Source of the DNA: Thalassia testudinum
Taxonomy: Eukaryota; Streptophyta; Magnoliopsida; Alismatales; Hydrocharitaceae
DNA length: 64,000 nucleotides
Direction of reading: 5' to 3'
Assembly: GCA_037157565.1 (NCBI GenBank)
Contig: JAZHRO010000022.1
Location: 101,428,001-101,492,000 of the forward strand
The first letter of the stretch is position 1. Each line of letters begins with the position of its first letter. The notes below the pieces were generated by a model. It made no database searches. It was not told the origin of the DNA and saw nothing but the letters and a program-made list of their open reading frames with translations. Shown here piece by piece: positions 33,240 through 45,553 of the stretch. The translations under genes were made by a program, and so were the position numbers.

Positions 33240-33895
33240 TGTATATCATCAGAGATATTTCGCTCCGATGATATCTCGTAATCTTTGGTGATATCTTATA
33301 AAAAATAAGAAAAAGCACTAGTGATTTTCCATTTTGCAAACCTATGCTTATTATAAGTAATATTCCTCTGAAGTAAATGATGTGTTTATCATCGGAGATA
33401 TTTCGGGTAATATTATCGAGTTTAAGGTTTAGGTGATATACACTCTGGTGATATCTGCTTCAAACAAATGATATCTCATTGAAAATGAGAAAAAACATCG
33501 GTGATTTTTCCTTTTACACCTTATATAAGTAAAAATATTACTATCATCGGAGATAAGTAATATTACCATAAAATTTTATTTTGCAATGATGTAAAGTTAC
33601 ACTCCCACTTGATTAATTTTATTTTGCACTAGTGCAAAGTTTCATTGCACAGGTGTAAAGTTGCACTCCCACATCATTAATTTATTTTACATCGGTGTAG
33701 AGTTGTACTCCCATTTTATTAATTTTATTTTGCACCGACGCAAAGTTTCATTGTCACTTTTTAAATTTATTTTGCACCGGTGTAAAGTTGCATTACACAT
33801 ATGCAAAGTTACACTCCCACTTTATTAATTTATTTTGCACCAATGTAAAGTTAAATTGCACCAATGCAATATGTTATTGTTCAACGCTAGCTTCC
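33240..33895 (+). repeat. Left subterminal array of CACCGGTG-type palindromes
   Basis: Repeated units of about 60 bases carry TTTTGCACCGGTGTAAAG-like words (for example about 33625, 33660, 33700, 33735, 33775, 33840) alternating with CTCCCACTTTATTAATTT. Earlier units near 33250-33500 use ATCACCGGTGAT-like words. Subterminal repeats are typical transposase-binding zones in MULE-like DNA transposons; that role is inferred. Confidence 0.7.
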
Positions 33896-34035
33896 TTTAC
33901 TTTTTGTTTTCACAGACATGAGATCGACTCTAGATGCACGATCTACACCATACGAAAAGCCTAGAAAATGGTCAAAGAAGATGTGAAAGAGGAGTTTTGA
34001 AAGACTCCCTTTAGCATCCTAGTTGGTGGTGGAAA

Positions 34036-35623
34036 ATGTATGTCAACTACAAAGACAAAGACCTACTTTTTGAATTGATGAATGCATATAATCCAAAAAT
34101 AAGGGAGTTTCATTTGGGAGACCTAATATTGACCCTCACTTCAAATCACATAGAGGGAATACTTAGATTGAGGAATGAGGGAGAGAAAATCATCATAAGT
34201 GATGAAAAGATAAATGCAAATGATAAAGCTATGATTTGGAGTGAGAATTTCACATCACTAAAGTCCAAAGTGAGAAAAACACTTACGAAGATTTAAGAAT
34301 ACAATGAAGAAAAAGAGAAAGAAGGAAAGGAAAAAAAGAAGCACAAGAAATCTAAGGCTCAAGAAAGGAGAAACTAAGTAGAGAAAGAAATAAAGATGTT
34401 GGTTCTCCTAACTCTACGGTCATTTCTTCTATCATATGAAGACCAAGCAATTGTAACTTCATTATTTGACACAGTAGAAGATCTGGAGTCCCTAAGCAAT
34501 TACAATTAAGCTGAATTGGTGTGTGATTACATTTATGAGAGCCTGAGAGAAAAGAAGGAAAAGGGGAAATGAACATATATCAAAGATTGCATCATTACAG
34601 TGCACCTCTGGGTAGTTGAAATGTATAATATCTTGGAACTCAATAATAATGAAGCAGCAACAGTTACTGAAAGGTACAACCACGAATTCTCCTTCATAAA
34701 TCATGCAGCAACAATGGGTTTAAAAATTAGGGAAGCAACTAAGAAGGATTTGAGAAAAGATTCATTTGGAGGAGTTGATCCCCTAAAAGCCAAAAAGAAG
34801 AGAAAGAAAGTGGAAGAGAGAAGAAACTCCAAAAAAGAGAAGAAAGCATGAACAAGAGGAGAAATGAGGAAAAGAAGAGAAAAAGAAAGGAGAAGAAGAG
34901 GAAGAGAAATAAAAAATGGTTAAAGTTGGAGAGATCTACCTCAACAACTTGAGAAAAGAAAGCAAGAAAAGGAAGAACAAAATAAAAAAATGAATAGAAT
35001 ATTGAAGAGAAGAAATGAGGAAAATGCTACTTTAAAGAATCAAATTGAAGAGTTAAAAGGAAATTTGGCTACATTCTTTCGTAAAAAACAAACTAGTCAA
35101 AGTTTTGAAACCTAACAAACTCAGCAATAGCAACAGCATGAAGAGGTGGAGAGAGCAATGGGCGAAGAAATAATGGTGGAACAAGAGGATGAGCAGTAGC
35201 AGTAGCAGCATTAGCAGGAAGAGGATGAGCAGCAGCGGAAGCATCAGTTGCACCAGTAGCAGCATCAGCAATAGCAGAATCATCAGCATCACTAGCATCA
35301 ACAAAATGATGATTGAATGGAAGAGGGGCTTGAGGGCCAAGAGAAGCAGTGGAGTAGATGAGAGAGGCCGCAGCAGCAACAATGGAAACCAAGAAGTAGC
35401 AAAAGCAACAGGAGTAGCAGCACGGAGAACAGCAACAGCTACATGGTGGAGACAGCCAGCAGTATTTGCAGTAGCAAATCGAGGTTCTATTTACATATCA
35501 TCGATGCAATTATAAGTTATCACCGGTGATATGACACTTATCATTGGTGATAAATGACACCAGTGCTATTTCACCTAAATATCACTGGTGATAACATATT
35601 TATCATGGGTGATAAAGTGACAC
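34036..35623 (+). pseudogene. MULE accessory gene, N-terminal part (DUF1985-like)
   Basis: The plus strand starts MYVNYKDKDLLFELM at 34036, followed by IREFHLGDLILTLTSNHIEG, which resembles the FxxGxxxxTLxxV core of DUF1985/plant-mobile-domain proteins. It then runs across stops through LVLLTLRSFLLSYED, VCDYIYESLREKKE and TVHLWVVEMYNIL. Lys/Glu-rich and CAG/AGC-repeat stretches follow (34750-35500). Stops at 34294, 34376, 34507 and 34570 make it non-functional. DUF1985 next to Ulp1 is a known pairing in plant transposon proteins. A solo LTR cuts it at 35624. Confidence 0.5.
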
Positions 35624-37723
35624 TGATGATAACAGCATCATGAGGCATAACTAGCTTTTATTAGGCATGATTAATTGACAGATGCTCCTACATAATCGTC
35701 TGAGAGTCGTAATTCCCTACACATCTATTCTAAGAGGAATACATTAAAATAAGGTTAATTCTGCAGTTTTTACAACAAATCATGAATGTAGAATAATCAC
35801 GTGGCTTCCTAGGGGTTAATCTAAGGTCAAATGTTCATTAATGACTAATAAGAGAGTTTACATAGACAGAAACGGGTTTTCACACATTTCGAGAACTGAT
35901 TAATAACCTAAAACCCTAAATTCAGATCCTCTTAAATAATAAAGGTTCTGGTCATGATAAAATTCATCTAAACCTTCTAAAATTCATAGAAAAATATTTC
36001 ATAAGGTTTGGTATCCTTGGTTTGACCATTTGAACATATTTTGACCTTAAACAGAATCTCAGATAATAAGTTGCCCTAATTTGGGTTTCTATACAAATTT
36101 CCTAGTCAAATTTGACCAAAACCAAAATCCAACTTTACCATCAGATTCCTTGGGTTCAAATTAGGTTTATACCAAAACTTGGGCCTAATTAAAGTTCATC
36201 TGGACCTAGTTTACATTTTAGACCAATTAGACTCTTTTTATCTCACACAAGCCCCTAGCTTTTGAAATTCTTACGAAAAGGTCCCTAGGTTTATCGTCAT
36301 CTTCATTTTCAGGTCCCTGCCACCATGGCCATCTGAATGCAGCTTGCCTTTGACCTTTAATCAAGGAGTTCTCCCTGATTTCATGCTCAATCTTTTCCAA
36401 AATTGGAAGGGGAACTCTTGAGAGGATCCTCTTCAATCTGAGCCGCAACTTGGGTTTTGATTCTTGCCCAAAACCTAGTCTGAACAATTTGAACACGAGG
36501 GTTTCCTATTTTGCAAAAGTCTCGAGCTTCCAAGCTTGGTTTCCATGCTTGAAATGCCCCTGAGCCCTATAAAAGCATCCCCTATGCACGACTGTTCTAC
36601 TTAGCTTGGTTTAGGCCGGAAATCCCCCTTCTTCTCCTCTCTCCGGCCTAATTCTCCGCAAGCTTCGGTGAGCTCCTCTATCTGCTCTCTTCGTTGGCCA
36701 CCACAGACCATAGTCAGCTGGTTCTTCTTCCTCAAGTTCTTCCGTGCCTTGCGATACAGTGGACGCCCTATCCCTCATCTTCTTCGCAACTTCTCCCCCA
36801 CCAGAGGTTCTTCCATCTTTGGCGCCAACTATACCACAACCAGTGCCATCCCCGCCCTTTCATCCGTTAGCTTAGGTTAATAAGGTTCCCCTCTCCCTCT
36901 ACTTCCTATTCATCTCCTTTATCCTTTAATTCTACCATCGACACCGTCGCTCGCTCTCTGTCTCCCCCACGACCGGCCGAGCTCCGGCTAGGCTTCCAAA
37001 CCTCCACAAGCCACCAAACACTCCACAACCAGTCCCAAAATCTTCACCTCACCCTCACAAACAAAACCCCTTAAGAAATTGAGGGGAATGTCCATCCAAA
37101 CGGTCCACTGAACTCATCCTCCTCTGACCATCACTGACTTTATACGCACTCCACACGCACCTTCACGCCATGCAACCACCGCCATTACACTCGTCGTGCT
37201 TCAACGATCCTCCTGAGACGTTTTAACATGGACGTAAGGCCTTATTCCTTGTTTTAGGGTGTGATTGGATCTTCGTCGTTGCCACCACCTTCTTCGGTCT
37301 CGTTCATCACGCTCCCGTCTTCTTTGCTAAATCCATCTCCAGGTCACACGTTAGAGCTCCAGGACCCTTCCCAAGTCCTCAATCGATGACCACCTCTGTA
37401 GCTGCTACGCCAATTGAAGACCCACTTCCATTTGCTGTGCATGGAAAAGAGGAGTTGGGATAGTCCCACCTCGGATGTTAAAGAAGCCGTGAAGACGTAT
37501 ATGACGAATTTATGCTTTATTCGTGTTGTCGCAATACACAGCGGTGAGGTCCCTCCTCACCTTAGCCACGCACACCTCGGTTACCTTCACACCCGATAGC
37601 TCGAGTCAACCAGATCCCCGATTAGCTGCTCGGTTATCTGAGAAAGAAGAGAAAGAAGGCAAGGAAGAGAGAGAGAATGGGAGGCGGGTTGCTCTCTCAA
37701 GGAACGGTTCAACACTTAGCCGC

Positions 37724-40391
37724 TGATGAGAGCCTCATCATGAACCCTAACTGGCACAAATTAATCTAAATAAGTGTAAACAAGCTCCTACAAAACCTAA
37801 AGAGAAGCTTAACTCAGAGAATTCTGAGTTAAAGAATAAGACAAATCATAAGGGGTAAAACTGCAATTTTACCAATGCAATGCGCAAACAGGGTAATTAA
37901 AGGTCTAAACATAGGTCAAATGAACTTAATAAGGAGGGAAGGGGGTTGATCTGATCTGAAAAGTGTTATAGCAACTTCTAGGAATTAAATGACATTCTGT
38001 AACCCTAAAACAAATCCACTTTAATTTACGAGGTTCGAGGTAGGATAAAAATCAACTGAACCCTCTAAAATTCATGGAAAAATATTCTCTAAGGTTGAGA
38101 ACCTTCAATTTGGCCTTTGCAACTTATTTTGACCTAAAATGAGAACCATGCCCAATTTATGACCTAATTTGGGTTTTTGTGCAAATTGACCGATCAAACA
38201 TGGTCCAACCTAAAATCAAATTTCACCATTAAAATCCTTAAATTCAAATTAGGTTGGTATAAAAATTTGGGCCTAAGAAAAGACCACCTTAACTGACTTT
38301 ACAAATTGGTCCTCATGAATTACTTTTTAACTCTTATCTTTTGAAATCCTTGCAAATAGCCTCCTATCTTTCTCGTCATTCTTTGCAGAACGGTCCTCCC
38401 TGCCATTCTGAGTAGCGCCATACCTCCGGCGACCTTGCGTGGAGGATGGTGCCGCGCAGGGCATGGCACCCGTTCTCTAGAACGAACAGGAGGTTCCCTG
38501 CGTCGTCCTCTGTCGCAAGGACCCTCCCCTGACCCCTGCAACCGGCCATGCCTCTCGTGCGAATGCACGAAGGGCATGGGTCTCCTTCTCCGGCCATGTC
38601 CGGTGTGCGCTGCACGTCTTTCCCTCGGGTCGCTCTCCTCGCCAACGCCTTTATAAGGAGCGACAGGGGCTCCGTCCAAGGCAAGCAAGTTTTGGCCGAG
38701 AGAAACCCTCGATTTCGTCTCTCCCCTCTCCGGTTAGACAACCCAAGCTTCCAGTGATCCTCCCTCCTCCTCCTCGTCGCTCTGCTACCATACCTGCAGC
38801 AGAGCCTACTCTGCCCCGTCTTCCCACGTCAGGCCGCACCAGCTGGCGTCTCCGGATCTCCTCCTCGTCGCCGTTACTCCTCTTCTGGGCACCTTCGTCC
38901 CCATCTCCAGCAGGCACGAGCTGGACGTCTTCCTCTCCCTCTTCGTCGACTAATTAGGTAGGAACTTTTCCCTTACCCTCCTCTCACTTTTCCCTTATTC
39001 AATTAGCATTTCAGACCCCTCACTCCATTCACCGCCCTTCACCTCCAGACCACCCCCGAACACACCCACTTCCGCACATACAGTCTGCCCTAGGCACATG
39101 GACACAGGCGTTCTTACGCCTCGCCGACCCTCTCACTGCCTTCGCCACACTCCGGCGAAGCTCCCTGTGTTGTTTAACATGGCTGGGAGGTCATCTTCGT
39201 GATTTCAGGGTTCAACCTCCTCGCCGCCATTGACGAGCTGCTGGAGCTTCTTCGCAGGCAGCTCCAGGTCTCCTCCTCTCCAGGTGTGAGCTCCAGGTGA
39301 CGCGGGGCAAGCCAGTGAAGGCGCCCAGGTTCTCGATTGGGAGCGTGAAACCTTCGCTGCTACCCAAATCGACAACGGCTTCTCGCCTGCGGGCGCATGG
39401 AGCAGAGGTGGGACTTTAGTCTCACCTCGTAAGTGTGTGGCCTCACACCCACACTTAAATTGAAAAAGTGACATTAGCCGTTTGCCTCCAGTCACACAGG
39501 GGTGAGGTCCCTCACCCATTCACGCGCCTCGTCCGCGGCACTGCCCACGCGGACCTGGTGACCCGACCCGACTATCCTGCCTGTGAACTCCTCGCGCACC
39601 ACCCACGCCGGTGTGCCTGGACCTGGGCGCATAACCCGACCCGATTACCTGGCTCTGGGAGAGCTTTCCAAAGAGAGATTCAGAGAGAGAGAGACACGGG
39701 GAAGGGGTAGGGGTAGATTTTGCACTGATCTTTGTATGTGTGCGCAAGATAGAAGGAAGGAGTCGAAGGAAGAAAAGAGGAGCCGCACTGTAGCAAACAC
39801 ACAGTTAAGTCGTCTGAGCGTTGAGTCAGACGTCGGAGGGTCAGCAACTAGAGCAGAGAAAAACTGCAGCTGCTGTTCTGAAGAAGAAGAAAGAAGACGC
39901 AGAGAAGAAAAAGAAAGAAGAAAGAAAGAAAGAAGAGGAAGGGCCAGAGCAAAAGAAAAGAAGAAAGAAAGAAGAAAGAAAGAAAGAAGAGGAAGGGCCA
40001 GAGCAAAAGAAAAGAAGAAAGAAAGAAGAAAGAAAGAAAGAAGCGGAAGGGCCAGAGCAAAAGAAAAGAAGAAGAAGAAAAGAAGAAAGAAGAAAACCAG
40101 AGATGAAGAAAGGAGGAAGACTTAGCAGCTGAAGGAAATCAGAGAGAAGAAAAGAATGAAGAGGAACCGTTGCAGAAGAGAAAGAAAGAAGAAAAAGCCA
40201 ATTCTTTTTCTCTCTCTCTTAATTTTGTAAAACCTTATATTGTGAATTTATAAGCTTCTAGAATTATAGTTTGCTTCCTGAGTTCGACCTCGGGAAACTT
40301 GTCATTCCGAGTAATAAATTATACTAAAGTGGTAACTGTTTTGTTATATACCACAACGACGATAATAACTATACAGACAAACGTGATACCA
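37724..40391 (+). repeat. Solo LTR (inner, 2.67 kb) nested in the outer one
   Basis: The head TGATGAGAGCCTCATCATGA starts at 37724 and the end is GTGATACCA at 40391. The flanks GCCGC (37719-37723) and GCTGC (40392-40396) form a 4/5 target duplication. TATA-like TTTATAAG lies near 38649 and the tail has CCTGAGTTCGACC (about 40277). Most of 37900-38310 aligns with the copies at 12200 and 35950, so this is one LTR family that inserted into itself. Confidence 0.8.
39900..40085 (+). repeat. Purine-rich minisatellite, 54-base unit x3
   Basis: Three copies of a 54-base GAAGGGCCAGAGCAAAAG-containing unit (GGGCC at 39941, 39995 and 40049) lie within a long A/G tract in the inner LTR. The Lys/Glu/Arg-rich frames over it follow from composition and are not taken as genes. 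Confidence 0.85.
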
Positions 40392-40924
40392 GCTGCTAAG
40401 GGACTTGGTCCCCTTGTCTTTGAAGGAGAAGCCCTGAAAAAGAAGAATTAAGGAGAGAAAGGGGTTTTAAGAGCCTTATGCTTGCACTCTGTTAAGTCGT
40501 CTAATTTGCATAGGCGACGTCTGAAAAGTTGATGCGAGTAGTGTTTGATTATTTAAGTACCTAAGTTAACATTGATTATCTGATTGAAGGTACTATTATT
40601 TGAATATGGGATATATACTTAATTGAGATGAACAATTGGTGATTTAAATCACCATTATTTTGTCTTTCTATTCTTTTTATCCCATGATCTTTTTGAATGC
40701 TAAATCCGATAAATTTCATTTATTGAATATCTCTATATTTTGCTCCATTTATCGTGCTCATTGATTTCAATTAAAGATTAGTATTGTGAATTCCACATTT
40801 GCTTCCTGCAAATGACCTCTAACTCCATCGTAGATTCTAAGTTTATAAATTTTATCTTTTTTCGAGCGATGTCGACTTGCTATGACGATTACATCATTTA
40901 AAACATCGATTTCGCTCGACAACA

Positions 40925-41100
40925 ACCGACTTGCTATTTCACTTAAATATCACCAATGATAACATATTTGTTACCGATAATGGGTGACACCGGTGCTATT
41001 CACGTAAATATCACTTGTGATATAAGTCTTATGACCGGTGCAAATATAGATTATTATCGGTGATAACACATTTTGCATCAATGTATTTCAATTAAAAGAA
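40925..41100 (+). repeat. Internal CACCGGTG-type repeats of the MULE
   Basis: ATCACCAATGATAAC, ACACCGGTGC, ATCACTTGTGAT, GACCGGTGC and ATCGGTGATAAC follow each other. They continue the series seen at 35520-35620 left of the solo LTR, which confirms that the MULE was split there. Confidence 0.7.
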
Positions 41101-41159
41101 ATACTTATTTTCTTTTTTTATTCAAAACAAGAAAAGGACAAAAAAAAAGTCAATGCCTC

Positions 41160-42110
41160 TAGCGAAGAGAGTGATATTTAGAAGAATAAAAAATTTGATC
41201 CAACTCTCTTCAAATGCGTCAATGACTCACAAAGAACACTTCTTTCAAGACTAACAAAGATGAGAAAGGAAAAACACTAAAATGTGTGAAGAAAAAGAAA
41301 ATATTTTATTGAAAGAGTATATATGCAAGAAGTGCTACAAATAGGTGAATTCACAGAGAACCATGTAAGCTATAAAACACATCTAATTTATATATTATAC
41401 ATTTGTCTTCTTTTATAACAATAACATATGACAAAATTGTAGGTCATTGATGTAGTTGTAGAATTAGTCAATAAGAAAATAAAGAATAAAGGGTATTTTC
41501 ATCAACCTTCGCATTCAACACAATTTTTTTTTTTGCATTTATAGGGTTCAATAACATAAAAGAAGTAAATGTATACTTCTATAGAGCCATTACATCTTTG
41601 AGTAATTGTACAAAAATACTTGTACCAATAAACACTGAGGATGCTGCCCATTGAACATTTATGACTGTCGAACTTGAACACAAGAATGACAAAATACGAC
41701 AACTATATTGAATACTACCTAGAGTGCACCAATAGAAATGCTAACAAATTGGTAAGAGCTATTTTTTATCACCACTGTAATGAACAATTTTCAACTTTTT
41801 ACCTCCCTATATTTTGTCATTTTCAGAAACTAACTAGAGGAAAACATTTTTTTCTCTTTTAGTTTGAAGTGATGAAAGAACAACTATACAACAGATTCAC
41901 CATTGACAAAGAAAGGTGACAATAATAATTCAAATTTGATGCACCCAAACAAAGAATGGCAACCAATGATTGTGACATCTTTGTAAAAAGATAAATGAAG
42001 TGTTTGCTTCATGGGTTGTATCCAGTTTAAACCACAAGGAACGAAGACGTCTACAAGTTCTGGGCACATTATATAGCAATCATTCTGGATAGAAATACAT
42101 ATCGTGATCT
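41160..42110 (+). pseudogene. Ulp1-like (C48) cysteine protease part of the MULE accessory gene, broken
   Basis: A catalytic-His-like segment reads AH-stop-TFMTVELEHKNDKIRQLY (41646-41710), where a TGA replaces the Trp of the usual HW. Farther on, FEVMKEQLYNRFTIDKE leads to APKQRMATNDCDIFVK (41941-41988), matching the QxxxxDCGIFV box of Ulp1/SENP proteases. The Cys codon is 41971-41973, and Gly is changed to Asp. Ulp1 enzymes cleave SUMO from proteins. Stops and a frameshift near 41920 show that this copy is dead. It is the 3' part of the gene that starts at 34036. Confidence 0.6.
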
Positions 42111-42229
42111 GATATGAGTTTTAGGAACTACATTCCTTTTTTCCTAAGAGAACTATGTCCCTTTTGTGTAAAATATTTTTTGAGAAAATATACGTTCTGT
42201 AAATATGAATAACCTTTAACTCTATAATG

Positions 42230-42610
42230 TGTTCCTTTTGTGATGTTTTTATATATGATTTGTGTTATCACTGGTGTAAAATGTGCTTAAACTTACCTTT
42301 ATTGACATAGCAACTACAACTGCAGGAAGTAAATATCACTAGTGCAAACCATGTTATTACTGGTGCAATCTATCTTATCACTTGTGTAATATTTAATATT
42401 GCCGATGCAATCTATATTATCACCTATGCAAACCCAAAATCACCTCAAATATTGGAGCAATGTTTAAATATCACCGGTGTAATCTATATTATCACGGTGC
42501 AATACACGTATAAGTTGGTATTATCACCTGTGTAAGGTCTTTTATCACCTAAATATCCTAAAAACCAACACATATAGAAAAAATCAATGTATTATCCTAC
42601 TATATAATCA
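42230..42610. repeat. Intergenic palindromic repeats between the two MULE genes
   Basis: About ten ATCACTGGTGTAA, ATCACTAGTGCAA, ATCACCGGTGTAATC and similar words follow one another between the 3' ends of the two convergent genes. There is no coding sequence. Confidence 0.7.
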
Positions 42611-43870
42611 AAGCTAAAACTACAATGCAGAAGCCCCCAAGGATGAAGATGGGTAACCATTTGTCATGTTCTTTTTCTTTCTCCTCTTTACGAATGAAAT
42701 ATCACACAGTTTCTTGAATATCTTCTCGCGAGGCCTACCACGATGTATTATTTGTTTTGGATCATGAATGGTTAGAAAATTTGATGCACCCAAAAAAAGA
42801 TAATTAAAAAACATCTCTTATAAAAAAACATAAAAATAATAAAAGAAGAATATAAAAAACAATTATACCTGCTTGTCGAACCTTGTTAAAAAGATTAATA
42901 TCTTGAATGCATCATCAATCACCTTCAAGCATATATCATGATTGGAAGAAGATGTTATACCAACATAAGCAAATTTCACCATCGAGTATATTTTCTCATA
43001 TCTTTCCGTAGGATTATCAAGAGAGAATAACCTCAAAACTACTTGTCACAGAGAGAAGCTTCACATCTTTTCTCCAACGATCAATAATGTATTTAGATGG
43101 AATATCATATATGCCAAATTCCATAAAAAATGTAATGCCTATAGAGGATCCCGTCAGTCTGAAATAGACAACATGAATATGATACTGATATTGAGGGCTT
43201 CTTAAATAGGATAGAAAAAGGTAAAGAGCTTGGTGAATAAAACTCTTCAACAATAATGGAATAATTATCACCAATTTCATGCCCAAAAACCAAAATTTTT
43301 TTGTAATGAATGATGTTCTATAACTCTTGAAATTGAAAAAAATTTCATAACAGTATAAGCATCCCTCACTTGAGCCTCCATAGGATACTTAGAATATAAA
43401 ATGGGAGACTTAAACTGATAATCAAAATTAGTTTTGAGTCTCTCTTGTTTTGCTTGAAGACCAAGCTCATATCGCTTCACAAATTGCTTCAAAGTGATCT
43501 TCAAATTAACATATCCATCAAAAAATGCATTGATCCCCTTATTTCTTTGAGTACTAAACATGTCAACCCAAAACATGTCATTAAAAAGATAATATATCCA
43601 CATATGTCGAATCTCGAGCAAATCATAAAGTCATTTATTGCTTTCTAAATGTATGTCTCAACCATTGTAGCCCACTTCTCAAAATCTTCCTTTGATATCG
43701 AATTACGAACAACTTAATTAAAAGCTTCCCTAGTCTGCTCATCTCTGAGAAACTTATGAGGAAACTTACTTTGATGTACTAAATACAAAGCCGATAATGA
43801 ATATCATGGAACACATCTAATACAGCATTAATAATAACTTGACATTGATATGGAATAACACCTTTGGGAT

Positions 43871-45553
43871 GTAATAAATTGCAGAATAAAAATATAAACA
43901 ATCTCACAAAATATTAATCACACAATGTACACAATTATTTTTAGGTGGAAACCAAAATCGGGTGAAAACCACCACTTAACCCTCTCGAGTTAGGATTTTC
44001 CAATCAACCAAGTTGCTCAAATCTACTAAACGAATCACTTAAACAAGGGTGATTCAACCTCAATTACAACCACGTTACTTTATACGATGGTAACGTACCT
44101 CGAACCCCTTCTCTTCACGAGAAGGATTTTGTCCCACGAAGGAGACGGGAATTCGCAAAGCGAATATTCAACCAAAGAACAAAGTAAAATAATAACAATC
44201 CTATAGAGCCACAAATATTTGAACCTAGCTTCTATAGGAATTAGGAAACTTCCCTTTGATGGAAGTACGTCGGCTTAACACGGATGCGTGAACCACGCGA
44301 TAGTGCTTTGTCGCTCTCGTAATCGTTGGCGGGAGAGCGGGTGCGCAACAGGATGAAGCTCCTAGGTGTGAAGAGTACTTGTAGAGCTAGAGCTTCAACT
44401 AGACGATCTTCTACTTCTTTTTGATGCAAGAGATGTGAAAAATGCTATCTAAGGTGTGTATCTAAGTGGCAAAGGCTCTCCTCTATTTATAGAGGTCTTA
44501 GGAAGGCTTTGGAAGGCCTTAGAAGGCTTCCATAGCCATTGGGTGCAAAGTCCAAGACAATCTGGTCGAAATCAGGGTTAATTATGACTCTGACAGGGTT
44601 ATCAGACGTCTGATCCTGGCATCGGACGTCTGTAAAACCAATTTAAGACGTCTGGGAACAAAGTCAGATATCTGATTCTAGGCGGGTTTTCTTACTGACT
44701 TGGATCAGACCTAAACAGGGTTCTAGTGTAAGTTCATCAGACGACATGCTGGATGTCTAGCATTAGATCTGGACGTCTAGAAACCTATTGTTTTGCGAAA
44801 ATGGATTCCCAAAGAAGTACAACGGCTAGAAAATCTTTGAGAAGAGATTTTGGGTCAGCCGAGGCAGAACAGTCATTTATCAGACGTCTGGGAACACTTA
44901 TGGACGTCTGATAAGGCTCTAACGATCATATTCTTAACGTTCTCTAAGGAAGCCAACGGTCTACTAATTGAACATCTGACAAAATCATCAGACGTCTTCT
45001 AAGACGTCTGGACTAAGGTATGGACGTCTGATTTCATCAGACAGAACTAACCAAGTCCTGCCTAACTGTTATTGGACGTCCGAGTCAACAGTCAGACGTC
45101 TTAAAAGTATTTATCAGATGTCTGATTTTCAAATTAGACGTCTGAAAAGGCTGTTTGAACCTTATTTTGGTTTTCTAAGTTCTCTACAGAAAACCTAGGT
45201 ATCCTAGTGTTGTCTAAGTGTTCCTAGGACTACTGTTAGGGTTCTTTGAGGCTCTTTAACATGAATCTAAGTAACAAAATGAAGAACAACAAAAGAGACA
45301 AAACAACAACGATTACAAGAAAAGGAAATCCATCATATTCTTCATCTCCTTCCTTCTTCAAGCCATCGTTCCTCACGAAGCTCCTCTGTTCTCTGTCAAG
45401 CTCCTTCAATCCATGCTGGATGCGAGCTCGAACTTCGTCTAACCACGTCTCTATTTGCAATTGACCTGAAATCTAAGACTTCAAGTGCAAATGTTAAATG
45501 ACACGTATTTTGTTATCATCAAAACAAACGATCGCGGTGTTCTAGCACCAACA
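43871..45553 (-). repeat. Copia/SIRE-like solo LTR (1.7 kb) inside the transposase
   Basis: On the minus strand it starts TGTTGGTGCTAGAACACC (45553) with GATGATAACAAA soon after, as in SIRE-type LTRs, and ends near TTATTACA (43871). The host reading resumes exactly: GGGGTATAC before and ATCCCAAAGG after join to MWGI-HPKG. TATA box CTATAAATAG lies at 44483-44492. The array of GACGTC sites upstream of it is described separately. No internal retroelement region is present, so it arose by LTR-LTR recombination. Confidence 0.75.
44605..45142 (-). promoter_or_regulatory. Array of 12 GACGTC palindromes upstream of the solo-LTR TATA box
   Basis: Perfect GACGTC occurs at 44605, 44625, 44647, 44772, 44883, 44903, 44991, 45003, 45023, 45075, 45095 and 45137, mostly within CAGACGTCTG. 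Several variants (CAGATATCTG, CAGACGACA) lie between. The array is 110-660 bases upstream of the TATA box on the transcribed minus strand. The ACGT core is the binding core of plant bZIP factors, so an enhancer role is plausible but inferred. Confidence 0.7.

Larger units (their letters stand above)
35624..40920 (+). repeat. Solo LTR (outer, ~2.6 kb net) interrupting the MULE
   Basis: The head TGATGATAACAGCATCATGA begins at 35624, with TATA box CTATAAAAGC near 36567. The sequence stops at 37723 where a second LTR of the same family is inserted, and resumes at about 40397. It ends near 40920 after a tail like that of the inner copy (TTGCTTCCTGCAAATGACC). The net length of about 2.62 kb equals the inner copy. 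The outer target duplication is not clear. Open frames in it are not genes. Confidence 0.75.

Noticed and set aside
33240..33895. Possible CRISPR-like or satellite array
   Set aside because: Units vary in length and sequence, with no uniform spacers. They fit subterminal repeats of a DNA transposon in a plant genome.
35053..35392. Leucine-rich and alanine-rich minus-strand frames
   Set aside because: They are shadows of a CAG/AGC trinucleotide tract in the plus-strand MULE accessory gene.
39583..40132. Lys/Glu/Arg-rich open frames of 100-180 codons
   Set aside because: Open only because the purine minisatellite of the solo LTR lacks stop codons. No domain or gene context.
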